The position numbers and the translations under genes were made by a program. Under the pieces are notes generated by a model. It made no database searches. It had not been told where the DNA came from and saw nothing but the letters and a program-made list of their open reading frames with translations. This document shows positions 35,964-46,554 of a stretch of 64,000 nt of DNA, piece after piece. This DNA comes from Pyxicephalus adspersus. Taxonomy: Eukaryota > Chordata > Amphibia > Anura > Pyxicephalidae. The stretch spans positions 43,611,670 to 43,675,669 of the forward strand of contig NC_092862.1 in the NCBI RefSeq assembly GCF_032062135.1, given 5' to 3'. Within the stretch, counting starts at the first letter, position 1, and each line of letters begins with the position of its first letter.

Positions 35964-36485
35964 TGCAAAGGGCTTGGTACTGATAACTTGCAGTACCATA
36001 CATTACACTTTCCATCAGTCTAACACACCCTGTAACCCAAACCTATTCCCTCACACTACTTCTTCTGAAGTCAACCCTAAGATCAACCCCCCCCCTTAAT
36101 TCAAACTTAATGGCGCTCTTGCATGCTCACTAAAGGAAGAACAATGAAGAAATGGTATGGAAAGTTCCCATGTTTTTAATTAGGCCACATACATCCCAAA
36201 CATGTGTCTATCTCATAATAATGTAACAATGCAAGAGCCTCTTCTTGTGTGTGTCACACGAACTGTCCATATGTTCACCACTCATCCTTTATATAGACTC
36301 AGTTCACAAAAATAGCCACTGTCCACACTGAGTATGGGGCTATGTGCCACCCAAATAAGGAAAACAAGTCCACAACCTAACATCTCCAGCTTGAATTATT
36401 TAGGATTTTAAGTAACAGTCACCCCTACTCTATACTATAATATACTATAATTATATATATATATATATAACTATATATATATATT
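35964..36485. other. Non-coding stretch with (TA)n
   Basis: No gene is recognised. (TA)n and poly(T) tracts at 36450-36500 lie at the 3' tail of the adjacent minus-strand LINE. Confidence 0.5.
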
Positions 36486-36489
36486 TTTT

Positions 36490-37265
36490 TTTTTTTAAAT
36501 ATAATTTTTATTAATATTAAACTTTTTATATAGTGCCAACATATGACGCAGCGCTGTACATTAAATAGAGGTTGCAAATGACAGACAGATACAGAGATAT
36601 AGAGGTAAGAGAGGACCCTGCCCAGAAAAGCTAACAATCTAATAGGTGGGGGAAGTAGCACACAATAGGAGGGGGAAATAGAATGGTGGGTAAGTAGTGA
36701 GGGTTTTAAGAGACAGTAGGCAAGTTTGAGAAGATGGGTTTTGAGTGCTCTTATAAATGGGCAGAAAGTAGGAGCAAGCCAATTACGATGTGGAAGTTCA
36801 TTCCAGAGAGTCAGGGAAGCTCTAGAAAAGCCATGCATGTGATGAGGAAGTCAGTAGTAGGTCATTGAGGAGCGAAGAGAGCGGCTAGGGGAGTATTTTT
36901 TATAAGGTCAGAAAGATAAGTGGGACAAGAACTGGATGGATTTGAAGGCAAAGCACAGGAGCTTTAATTTGATTTTAAGGTGCAATGGAAGCCAATGAAG
37001 AGAACTACAAAGAGATGCAGCAGAAGAGGAGCAGTGGGAAGGATGGATAAGTCTGGGTGCAGCGTTCATAATAGATTGTAGAGGGGAGAGTCGGGTTAGT
37101 GGAGTACCAGAGAGGAGAATGTTACAGTAGTCCAGAGGATAGATGATAAGAGCGTGTACAAGGTGTTTGGTGGTCTCTGGGGACAGGTAGGGGCGGATTT
37201 TGGAGATGTTTCATTGGTGAAAGTGACAGGACCTGGAAATCTTCTGAACATGAGGGGTAAATATA
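36490..37265 (-). pseudogene. L2/CR1-like LINE, 3' part of ORF2 and tail
   Basis: On the minus strand the translated remnants follow the C-terminal order of L2/CR1-clade LINEs: ETTKHLVHALIIYPLDYCNI, LSGTPLTRLSPLQSIMNAAP, SLHWLPLHLKIKLKLLCFAF, and the terminal HGFSRASLTLWNELPHRNWL with a later F-I-R-A-L-K-T-H-L-L block. After the stop comes GTACAGCGCTGCGTCATATG, TTGGCACTATATAAAAAG and an A-rich tail, matching the conserved L2-type 3' end. Stops and frame changes separate the blocks. It is 5' truncated, as usual for LINEs, and the LTR retrotransposon begins about 20 bp beyond its truncated end. Confidence 0.85.
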
Positions 37266-37286
37266 TACAGTATACACTTGTAGCCC

Positions 37287-38414
37287 TGTTATGGGGGGAG
37301 GGGGTCGTGTAAATGGCCCTCACAAACCAGGCTTTGGTTCCAACCCATGGATAACAGAGAGGATCCCGGGCCTTCGTTAGTGGAAGAGTGAGGATACTAA
37401 TAAAGTTGGCAGTGCCTCCACCCAGGACGGGGTCTCTATTAGCAGAGAGGCTCCCTTCCTGGGACATTACCCAAATTAATACCAGTAATAAAAAAAAAAG
37501 GACCCGAGGAACCACTACACCCAGCATACAATACATAATAACCATTGAGGCTGAATAAATCTACAGTTTGGAGTATTTGTAAGCTTTATGTCTTAAAATA
37601 GTAATAACAATATGCACAATCAATAAACATCAATGAGTACACATAGCAAGAGTCCTGAATAAAATTGTGCACAGATGCTGTATACCCGGGTATATATACA
37701 GTCTATAACCACAAATACCTGCAGTTATGATCAGTGTCAAGATGAGTTGCAGAGGCCTCTGGAGTTGACTGTAGCAAAGATGTCCTGATGAGATGATCCT
37801 AAAGACAGCGGCAAGGAGATCCTCCAACTGGCAATTGGGCTGTGTATGCTGTAATCCTGGATTGCAGGGATACAGGCAAAGTCTCTGGAGTCCAGGAACA
37901 ACCTATTTGCACTACCACTTAGACTCCAGCAATCACACTAATCTGCCAATGCAACCAGACCTCTGCTACCTATGGGCTGTCGGATGCCTAACCTATGCTA
38001 GCTGTAACTAGACAGAGGGTGCAGATCAGCAAAGATAACTGAAAGACAGAGCAAATTTATATTTTTGGTATGTAGCTGATACACTACACTAACAGTAGGG
38101 ATTTCCCAAAGTGATCTCTGATAACAAAATCTCCTTAATACAAAGGGAGATAATATAATGCTGCAATACACACAGACACAGTAGTAAGTGTGTTCTGGAA
38201 GGAATGCAGGCACCTACCCTGGCTGAGCACATGTTCTCATCTCTGCTCCTTCACTTCCTGCATTTTACTTATATAACCTGCTAGGGTTTCCAAGGCCACT
38301 ATCAGGGGCAGGAAGCACTTGTTAATGAAGAGGTGTCTGTTTACCTCAACAACTTTATTTACATTTTTCCAAGTTATAACTCAGCTAGCAGATAGAAAAA
38401 GGCAGTCCCCTACA
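37287..38414 (-). repeat. 3' LTR of the Ty3/gypsy-like element
   Basis: This is the left copy of the direct repeat bounding the retrotransposon. On the plus strand it runs from TGTTATGGGG to CCCCTACA. On the minus strand it starts TGTAGGGGACTGCC immediately after the purine-rich tract AGGGGGAATG, the likely polypurine primer for plus-strand synthesis. It holds a minus-strand TATA-like TTATATAAG (about 38267-38275). It is about 200 bp longer than the other LTR, keeping about 265 bp near 37.75-38.02 kb that the other lacks. Confidence 0.85.
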
Positions 38415-39000
38415 CATTCCCCCTGGTGAAATCTTTACGTCCTGGCAAAAATACATAATATTTATAATCAACTTTAGTTCAAAGTTACAACATCATCCTC
38501 TGCCTCCGTTACAATAGCTTGCTGTGAAAGAATAATGCATTAGTAACAATTTGTGCCAGGATAAGCAAAGACCGGTAGCATAATAACCAAACTAGGGACT
38601 GCCCCTACCCAAGCATGGTATAATTGGGGCTGAGTGATTAACCTGCGATCACCCAAAGTATCATACGTTAGAATAGGTGGGGGATGCCTAACTCTCTCCC
38701 CCCTGCGCATCTCTCTGAGGTAATCCCACGTTTTCAGGTTACTGATGTAGGCACAAACTCTGGAGATCTAGGATTCAATTGGTCCCTTGGGGAAGACATA
38801 GTGGTTGGGCCAGAAATTTCAGGAACTACAGTCCAATCACTCTTATGAGTATCAGGAAGGTCAGGTTAAACATCTTCATCTATGACTTGGGGAATAGGCA
38901 ACAGGTGATTTCGGTGCCAGGCTTCTGGTCTCTTACATCTCCTTTCACGATCTGTCAGCCAGTTTATGCTTTCCAGAGGCTCCAAGATTTCATAGAAGAA

Positions 39001-39880
39001 CTATGGGTTCAAGTCCCTGAATCTGACAAAAATATCATATCGTCTTTTGTTTCCCTCAGTTACCCCGGCTGCATTCTTATCAGCTAAACGGTAAGCAGAC
39101 TTAAGGGTATCTTTCAGACGAGCCACATACTGATAATGGCTGTTGTTGCTCACCCCGTCAGTAGAAACCACTAACAAAAGATCAATAGGTAATCCGGGTT
39201 CTCTTCCACACATCAAAATGTAAGGGGAAAATCCTGTACTTCCATGTCTTGTACTGTTGTAAGCATGGACCATGGCTTTAACCTTACGGCTCCAGGCAAG
39301 CTTATCATCATCCTGCACTGTACCTTACATCTCCAGCAATGTTCTGTTGAAACTTTCAGGAACAGCAACACCTTCAGGGTGATAAGGTGTGGTTTGGCTC
39401 CTTTAGATGTTCAGCAGCTGAAGTAACTCCTTATTCAACTTGCTTTCAAAGTCTCTCCCTTGATCGGAATGCACCCGATGGGGTAGGCCATATTGGATTA
39501 AATACTTTTCCCAAAGTACTCTCATAACTGTAACTGCCTTTTGATCCTTAGTAGGAAAGGCTTGGGCATAACGAGTAAAGTGGTCAGTCACCACCAGTAC
39601 ATTTTCAATTCCTCTTGAATCATTGTCAATGCAAAGAAAATCTATGCAGACTAAATCCACGGGACCTGAACTCGTGAATGCCCCATTGTAGCAGCACTAG
39701 TTGGCAGTGCTTTCCTCTGTAATAATCCTCATCTAATGCAGCCTCTGTAATAATCCTCATCTAATGCAGCGTCTGCAAAGACTTGTCACGGTTTCTCTCA
39801 TCCTGGGCCAGTAGAACCGGTCTTGCACCGAGCCATAAGTCTTCTCAGGACTAAAGTGACATAATGATCATGTAGACTTC
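39001..39880 (-). pseudogene. Integrase region of the LTR retrotransposon
   Basis: Minus-strand remnants include a zinc-binding-domain segment YWPRMRETVTSLCRRC (about 39.78-39.83 kb) and the catalytic core. In the core, VCIDFLCID carries the first aspartate, and HSDQGRDFES carries the second aspartate and a glutamate-bearing continuation. A later block is AYNSTRHGSTGFSPYILMCG. Integrase inserts the reverse-transcribed copy into the host chromosome. A perfect 28-bp tandem duplication (39714-39741, 39742-39769) lies in the linker and shifts the frame. Further stops separate core and C-terminal pieces. The segment from 38.42 to 39.0 kb is the decayed integrase tail leading to the polypurine tract. 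Confidence 0.88.
39714..39769. repeat. 28-bp tandem duplication inside integrase
   Basis: The unit CCTCTGTAATAATCCTCATC plus TAATGCAG occurs twice in perfect succession. Because 28 is not a multiple of three it breaks the frame between the zinc-binding segment and the catalytic core. Confidence 0.92.
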
Positions 39881-40875
39881 AAAGACCATCTTCCGTAAAC
39901 AATAGGGGAGAACCAGTTGACGTCTTATAGGATGGTCATGATACAGAACCACACGATAGAGCAGACCCTTGTCTATCTTAAACTTCTCCCAGTCTCTCAA
40001 GAGTGGTCTACATCTAGTAGATAAAGACTTCTTTAACATTCCTGGATCATTGGCACTTACTGCCTGATAAAGAGGTCCAATTATAGGATCAGTCTTTTGA
40101 CTCTTGCTCATTCGTTGTGGAGATAAAGATCTTTTCTCGAATGATATCAGTGCAGCAGGATAGGCAAATATATCCGACACTGCTTCTGGCCCACTTCCTA
40201 TCGAATCTATGAGCCTCATCTCAGAGGAAGCTACCTGATCTTCAATAAGTGCTGCCATAGCACACAAGGCTCCCACACCAGGACTAGGGACTTCCTCCCA
40301 TTGAATGTCTTCTGTGTTAGGAGTTAGACATGGTCGTCTAGATAGAGCATCAGCCCCAATGTTCTTTGGACCTGGTTTATACTTCAGAATAAATTGATAG
40401 TTGGATAAGGCTGACAACCACCTATGCCCTGTAGCATCCAATTTTGCTGTAGTTAGGACATGCATCAAAGGTTTAATATCTGTCATCACTTCAAATGTAG
40501 CTCTGTACAAATAATCATGTGGCTTATCCACAATGGCCCACATGAGCGCCAAAAATTCCAACTTGTGTACTGGATAATTACGTTAACTAAGGGGGGGGGC
40601 CCTACTAATGTAGGCAATAGGCTGTAGTCCAGTTGGATATTCTTGGTGCAACACACCACCCAGTCCTCCAAAGCTAGCATCAACATGAAGCACATAGGGC
40701 TTCTGAGCATCAGCGTACGCCAATACTGTGCTTTGGTAAACTTCTTCTTCAGTTGAGTAAAGGCCACTTCACATGCAGGTGTCCAGCTATCTCCAAAGGG
40801 ACGTTCGGAGGACCTTTTTTGTTTCTCTTGACCATCCACATCATTTTTCAACAGGTCATGTAGAACATGTAGCAC
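39881..40875 (-). pseudogene. RNase H region and linker of the retrotransposon
   Basis: Minus-strand pieces in two overlapping frames belong to the RNase H domain, which degrades the RNA strand of the RNA-DNA hybrid. Upstream is CEVAFTQLKKKFTKAQY. Downstream is MEFLALMWAIVDKPHDYLY, FEVMTDIKPLMHVL (with a catalytic aspartate) and the terminal DALSRRP motif common to Ty3/gypsy elements. A frameshift near 40.58 kb, beside a run of nine G, separates the halves. The segment below 40.3 kb is the linker toward integrase, including an arginine-rich R-R-Q-L-V-L-P block. Confidence 0.88.
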
Positions 40876-40973
40876 TATGGCTGTTTTGGAATATCCCTGT
40901 ACAAATAGACGGTGGTAGCCACAAAATCCAAGAAAAGAACCTAGCTCTGTAATATTCTGAGGTCAAGGTCAGT

Positions 40974-41975
40974 TTACCACCGTATCACCTTAGCTAGGTC
41001 AGTAGCTACTTCTTCAGCTGAAACAATGTGGCCTACATAGGTGATTGATGACCTACAGAACTTGCACTTGTCAGCTGACAGCTTCAGACCCTCTTCTTTC
41101 AGGCGTTGTAGCACTCCAATGAGCCGTTCCTCGTGCTCTTCCAAAGTAGCCCCAAATACAATCATGTCATCGAGGTACACCAAACATTTCCTAAGCACAT
41201 GATCACCCAGAACTTTCTCCATCAACCTTTGGAAAGTGGCGGGGGCACTTCATTCCTTATGGCATGCAAGTACATTGATAGAAGCCCAAGGGAGATATGA
41301 AGGCCGTCTTCGCTTGGTCTTCAAGTGCCATGGGAACTTGATAGTACCCTGACCGTAAATCCAGCACAGTGAACCAACGGTTTCCATTCAGGGTCTTTAG
41401 AGCCTCCTCAATTCTAGGCACGGTATACTGATCTGGCATGGTTCTCTGATTCAGGGTGCGGTAATCTACACATAGGCGGATTGATCCACAATTTTTTCTT
41501 ACCACCACAATGGGAGAGGCACAAGGACTTTTACAGACTGGTATGATCCTTGGGATTTCATCTGGAGTAAGGTGTGTCTTAGTTCATCAACATCCTTCAG
41601 TGCTACCTTCCGAGGTCTCTCTCGGAAAGGAGTAGCATCTGTAAGTCGAAAAGTGTGTTGAGCACTCTTAGCACAGCCCACATCAATTTTATCTGTAGAG
41701 AACACTTCTAGCAAATCAGACAGCCGCTCTGTCAGTTTCTTGTTCCAGGTCTCTGACAAGTTAGGATCACTTAAATCAAACTTGAGGGAAGAGGGTGTGT
41801 CTCTGACTTGAGATCTGTAGACTTCAACATCTGTGTTTACGTCAAACACCGGATAGCAGTTCGCCACATCCTGGTGGGGACCAATCACAACAGGATGGGG
41901 GGAACAATTTCTCACAGTCACAACTATGGATAACTCCACTCGGGATACCCAATCCTTTCTCTCAGTGATCACCAT
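40974..41975 (-). pseudogene. Reverse transcriptase region of the retrotransposon
   Basis: Three minus-strand open pieces together cover a Ty3/gypsy reverse transcriptase. The first contains EVFSTDKIDVGCAKSAQHTF and ends near 41499 after a frameshift. The second has RLCVDYRTLNQRTMPDQY and VLDLRSGYYQVPM, including the first catalytic aspartate. The third has CLVYLDDMIVFG with the YLDD catalytic motif and YVGHIVS. The second and third are separated by a break near 41.23-41.26 kb. Catalytic motifs look unaltered even though the frame is broken. The enzyme would copy the element's RNA into DNA. Confidence 0.93.
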
Positions 41976-42821
41976 CCATTCCTTCTTGGGTTGTTATTTC
42001 TTCAGGTGATTCCATGAGGACGTAACTCCCATCCCCAAGCAGTTCAGGGGCAATGCTGGAAGCTACCCTCAAGGCTCTTTCTCCCCCCGGTGGTATCTGA
42101 ACTGGGTGTTCACTGATGTGGCACACCACACCATGCCCATAGCTAATCGAGAGGACACCACAGAGCTCTTGAAGGTCTGAGGGCATGTCACCTTGACCAG
42201 AGGAAACAGCTCTATCTCCTTCAAGAAACATCTGAAAAGCACCATGTACTGCCTAAAGGTGGTGCCCAATATCACGGGTGCTGCACAGGCATCTCCAGTG
42301 TCTGGACAGACCAAGGCCATGATTTCCACAGAAGTGACACCCCTATCCTGTAAGCTAGGGACAGTCACAATCACCTGTAACCTTCCATCAACAGGATAAG
42401 ACTCAGAGTTCAAGGCCCACATTTCCACCTGTCCTGTAGACTGAAGGGGAACGCTGCTCAAATATTTTTCATAAAAGGAGCAGTAAATAGGTGTGACTTG
42501 AGATTCGGGGTCAAACAAAGTTGGGGTAGCATGCCCATTAACATTGACTTCAACAATGGATTTAGCTCCTATGACAGACCCTCTTAACTTTAGTTTAAAT
42601 CTTTTCCATTTGCGTTTGTGTTTCTGAACAGGGAAAGCTACACTCTGAATTGTCCCTCCATTGTTCTCATGACACTGACAACTAGAATGGCCACCACAAT
42701 GTTTGAAGCGTGGTACAGTTTGTTCTACTTTATTAAAACCAGGGGATACATCCTCTTTGAGGACACTCTTTGCTTTCTTAGGGGTACTAAACAGAATATC
42801 TGCCTCCTGTTGCTTCACCAA
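41962..42821 (-). pseudogene. Protease-containing region of the retrotransposon
   Basis: A 250-codon minus-strand open piece (42069-42821) contains GHATPTLFDPESQVTPIY and, 80 or so residues later, PVILGT. These are the flap-spaced active-site and I-L-G motifs of retropepsins, the aspartic proteases that cut retroelement polyproteins. The usual D-T/S-G-S is here D-P-E-S: the aspartate is kept, but the glycine is lost, which should inactivate it. Upstream, HCGGHSSCQCHENNGG is a Cys/His cluster that may be a decayed zinc knuckle. A second frame (41962-42231) continues toward reverse transcriptase, indicating a frameshift. Confidence 0.75.
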
Positions 42822-42868
42822 GTTGCTTCACTTTAACTCATGAAGAGGCATGATGTTGTCAGATAACG

Positions 42869-43117
42869 CTATCTTGAGAACTTGTGCAAGAGGATGATGA
42901 GGTAGCAACCTCTCACTGGCTGACTGGTTCTCATGGAATCCACTTCAGAGGGCCATATAGCGGTATGATATACAAGTCGGGACATAAGTAACTGTAGTCT
43001 AATAATAAAACAGGAAATATCTTCCTCTTCCCTCTGGTTTGTCCTACGGTAAGAAGGTAAGTACCTTTGCCTAGGTGCAGATTGAGGGTGCCACTGTGCA
43101 TTGTGTTTCCCTTCCAT
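42869..43117 (-). pseudogene. Possible gag remnant of the retrotransposon
   Basis: A minus-strand open piece starting soon after the 5' LTR contains NQREEEDISCFIIRLQLLMS followed by a VDSMRTSQPVRGC block. The pattern (acidic-glutamine start, F-x-x-R-L-Q, then an R-G-C turn) resembles the late capsid part of Ty3/gypsy gag. It is far shorter than a complete gag (usually several hundred residues), so most of gag is deleted. Confidence 0.5.
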
Positions 43118-43162
43118 GGCTGTATCCCACTACAATCTCAACAGTTCCTCCAAATAAATCCC

Positions 43163-44089
43163 TGTTATGGGGGGGGGGGGTCATGTAAATGACCCTCACA
43201 AACCAGGCTATGGCGCTGACCTGTAGGTAACAGAGAGGATCCTGGTCCTTCGCTATGTGGAAGAGTGAGGATACTAATAAAGTTGGCAGTGCCTCCTGGG
43301 CCTTCGCTCCTGGGCCTTCGCTATGTGGAAGAGTGAGGATACTAATAAAGTTGGCAGTGCCTCCACCCAGGACAGGGTCTCTGTTAGCAGAGGGTCTCTC
43401 TTCCTGGGACATTACCCAGAATTAATAACAATAATATAAAACAGAACCTGAGGAACCACTACACCCAGCAAACAACATTAACCATTGCAGCTAAATGAAC
43501 ACACAGGTTGGAGTATTTGTAAGCTTTATATTTAAAAATAGTAATAATAATGTACAATCAATAATCATCAATGAGTACATCAATGAGTACACATAGCAGA
43601 GTCCTGAGGAGAATTGTGCACAGATATACCTGTGTATATATTCAGTCTATAACCACAAATACCTCCAGATGTGGAGGTATTTGTCAGGATGAGTTGGAGG
43701 CATCCGCAGCAAAGATAACTGAAAGACAGAGCAAATATATAATTGTGTATATAGCTGATTTACTAACAGTAGGAATTTCCCAAAGTGATCTCTGATAACA
43801 GAATCACATATACCCCATTACTACAGAGAGAAATAACATAATACTGCACTACATACAGACACAGTAGTCAGTGTGTTCTGGAAGGAATGCAGGCACCTGC
43901 TTGAAGGAGTGGACTTATTCAGAAGAAGCTGAGCACATGTTCTCATCTGTGCCTCCGCTAGGGTTTCCAAGGTCACTATCAGGGGCAGGAAGCACTTCCT
44001 AATGAAGAGGTGTCTGTTTACTTCAACAACTTTATTTACATTTTTCAAAGTTACAACTCAGCTAGCAGATAGAAAAAGGCAGTCCCCTA
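43163..44089 (-). repeat. 5' LTR of the Ty3/gypsy-like element
   Basis: The right copy of the direct repeat starts TGTTATGGGG (followed by a long G run) and ends CAGTCCCCTA on the plus strand. Relative to the left LTR it has four changes. There is an extra tandem copy of a segment containing CTGGGCCTTCGC and AGAGTGAGGATACTAATAAA (about 43.25-43.36 kb). About 265 bp are lost near 43.69-43.71 kb, beside the local hairpin AAATACCTCCA/TGGAGGTATTT (43657-43682). About 30 bp holding the TATA-like box are lost near 43.96 kb. The outermost bases differ from the expected CA end. This LTR would have carried the promoter. Confidence 0.85.
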
Positions 44090-44094
44090 TTCAC

Positions 44095-46200
44095 TCCACT
44101 TTATGGAAGTGGGATGAATCTATTTACACTATTTAGGGTATCCTGGTTTGCTCATTGCTTTTAAGCTATTTTATAATTCATCCACTTTGCACCAAGAAGC
44201 AAAACTATAGGCAGTTTTTGTTTTCATAATATGTCTAATATTAATAACATCTTTTGTAAAGCCTTTTGCAGCTTGAATGAACATCAAGTGGCAGGAAAAT
44301 TTTAAGGTTTACCAGAAAAAATACCTAATGCCTATGGAAAATCTTGCGTAATATTGTCTGTCCTCCATACACAAATATTCTTTCATAGGAAGTGATTTAC
44401 AGAAATGACATACTGTATATTTTATTAGTTTGTTAATACATTAGTTCTATAGGTAAAGAATAAGTCAATGTTCGTTGGCATTGAGAATGATGAGATGTCT
44501 AAACTTAAAAGGCAGTTACCTTCCCTAAGCAGAGATCCAAGGTGATAACAGCATGTTTTTGTGAGGTTGTCATGACAACAACACTGCACACTGTGACTAA
44601 ATAGCCAGGAATTGTGTAACCTTATACTATTCATTGCTGCTAGCACCCTTTCCTTAACCTCCTAAAATCTTCAATGTGGTAAGACAGTTGAAGTAGAAAC
44701 AAATCAGTGCTGCAAGAGTTATATGTTAAATTTTGGAAAATATACACCAACACCATAAAAAAGTAAAAATTCCCTATTGTTGAGTTTGAAAATCAATAGT
44801 CTTTTTTAGTAGGGATTGTATACTATAGTTTAAATCAATGGTCGGTGTGTTGGATTACTTTTGACTTTGACGAGGCTGGGCTGAAAGTATAGTTATCAAG
44901 TACAATTACAATCAAACAAATTAGGCTCTTGACAGTGCCTCCTGGTATCTGTACTATTACCATCTGTACTGACCACCTCCCACAAACTTTATCGGCTTGG
45001 TTGGTATAAAAAATATATATATTTGCCACTAAACCCCAACTTCACTATCCTTAATCGCCAAAAACGTTCTATTTTCTATTAAATATCTAGATTCAGATAT
45101 TCACCATCTTGCTTATTTGGCATTGTCAAACAGCTTTCTACAGCACCTGTTGTTACTACAAAACTGAACGTCCCACTATCAAAACACAAGCCTCCCAGGC
45201 TTTCAAATGAACTATTGTATGCTTATTATATACCTACAGATAGTTTCCTATTTACTCTCTTGTTGTTTTTAACACTGCTATACATATTACAGCTGAGAGA
45301 TGGAGGAACTGTCATACAATGCCTAAATTGCTTCTAATAACATAATCAGGATTTATCACTATAGGTTTTATAAACCTGAAGAATTAAAATAAAACACTGT
45401 TCTGGATCTTTCTCACCTAAAATGCTACCCATGATTACAAATGCTTGCAATCATTTGTTGAAAAAACAAGGTATGAGCCTATACCAAAGCCTATGTTCGA
45501 TTCTTTACCCTTTTCACCATGTTTTCTGTCCCCTTTCTTGTTTTTCAATAGGAAAATGCTCTAAAGGTGATTACAAGAAATTAATGTCAAAATATTCCTT
45601 CTCCACACTCTTTGTTTCACTGCAAGTTTTACATAAAGACTTTAATGGGACTTCAAAGCAGATCTAAGTGCTTATTTTTAACCATATCTAGTACCTTTGA
45701 ATGTGTTTCTGTGCCAAGACTTTAACTGTAAACATCTGTTATGTGTAACATAAATCCTGGTTTCAGAACAAACACAGTTGGTTCCTGATTTCTTTAAGGA
45801 AATCATTGTGATTTCCCCATGCTGCAGTGGGACGTAACATGGTGCCCCTTGTACTGCTCTCTAACTGTTACATAAACTACTTTAGCTTATCTAGGATAGC
45901 CTGTAAACCCAGCCTTTTGGATGCCCCACCACCTTGCATTGATCCAAAATTGTACAAGCCTATTTATATGTCAAGAACTTATGATACTGCTATCAATATA
46001 GCATGGAAAGTGTGGAACAATAATCTCTACTATCAGACCTTATTTTAAAAAATATTGTGATTCTCTACCCATTCATCTGCAATAGACTGCATTGAAGTAA
46101 ATCCGGAAGACAGTACTGTTTGAACGTCTCCGACTAGATGTTGTCCTTCTCCTTTTGCCACATAAAATTTCAAACAAGCACAATTACCACTGCATCCACC
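44095..46200. other. Non-coding stretch
   Basis: No gene, RNA gene or repeat is recognised. The LINE truncated at the retrotransposon's left edge does not continue here. Confidence 0.4.
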
Positions 46201-46208
46201 ATCTGGAA

Positions 46209-46544
46209 CAGTGAACGCCAACCTTTTGGACGTCAAGAATGACTAATTTCACGGACTCCGGACTGCGCATGCGCGGGGGAGCCGTGTGTCACTTAAAGGG
46301 GAATACACTTCCCCCACAGTGACATCATGATGCCAGAACCCGCTAACTCTCCCATCGCAGATCTTAATCCAGAGACACATCCCGCCCACCGCCCTGAGCC
46401 TGCAATCCAAAAGGGAGATATGGTCCGAAGCTCTGGCTGGGGCGACCCCCCAGCGGAATCCTTCTACTGACCCCGCTGGGGGCGCACCGGCCAGAGCCGC
46501 ACACCACTAAAATTTTCTTGCGGAACACCAGTTGGTGACCGTTG
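46209..46544. mobile_element. hAT-type MITE with 8-bp target duplication
   Basis: The left end CAGTGAACGCCAACCTTTTG and the right end GTTGGTGACCGTTG (reverse complement CAACGGTCACCAAC) are imperfect terminal inverted repeats with the CA-G/C-type start of hAT elements. They are flanked by a perfect 8-bp duplication ATCTGGAA at 46201-46208 and 46545-46552, the length hAT transposases produce. The 336-bp interior has a GC-rich hairpin (46430-46498: GCTCTGGC pairing with GCCAGAGC, and CCCCAGCGG pairing with CCGCTGGGG). It also has GCGCATGCGC near 46265. There is no coding capacity. A second, decayed copy lies at 10.7-11.0 kb. Confidence 0.92.
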
Positions 46545-46554
46545 ATCTGGAAGA

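Larger units (their letters stand above)
37287..44089 (-). mobile_element. Degenerate Ty3/gypsy-like LTR retrotransposon
   Basis: About 6.8 kb, transcribed from right to left. The order on the minus strand is 5' LTR, gag-like segment, protease, reverse transcriptase, RNase H, integrase, polypurine tract, 3' LTR. RT before integrase defines the Ty3/gypsy arrangement. Every coding module is split by stops, frameshifts or deletions, so the element is inactive. The two LTRs differ by a tandem duplication, two deletions and many substitutions, implying an old insertion. I found no target-site duplication: the left flank ends AGCCC and the right flank begins TTCAC. This suggests terminal decay or rearrangement. 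No envelope gene is seen. Confidence 0.92.

Noticed and set aside
36425..36838. 137-residue minus-strand open frame as a host gene
   Set aside because: Its start matches the C-terminal block of an L2/CR1 LINE, and its end is the LINE's untranslated tail plus TA repeat.
37096..37545. 149-residue minus-strand open frame
   Set aside because: It runs from the 3' LTR into the L2 relic, so it is a chimera of two repeats and not a gene.
37287..44089. Endogenous retrovirus with envelope gene
   Set aside because: No envelope-like open frame lies between integrase and the 3' LTR (only about 0.6 kb), and the motifs are of Ty3/gypsy type.
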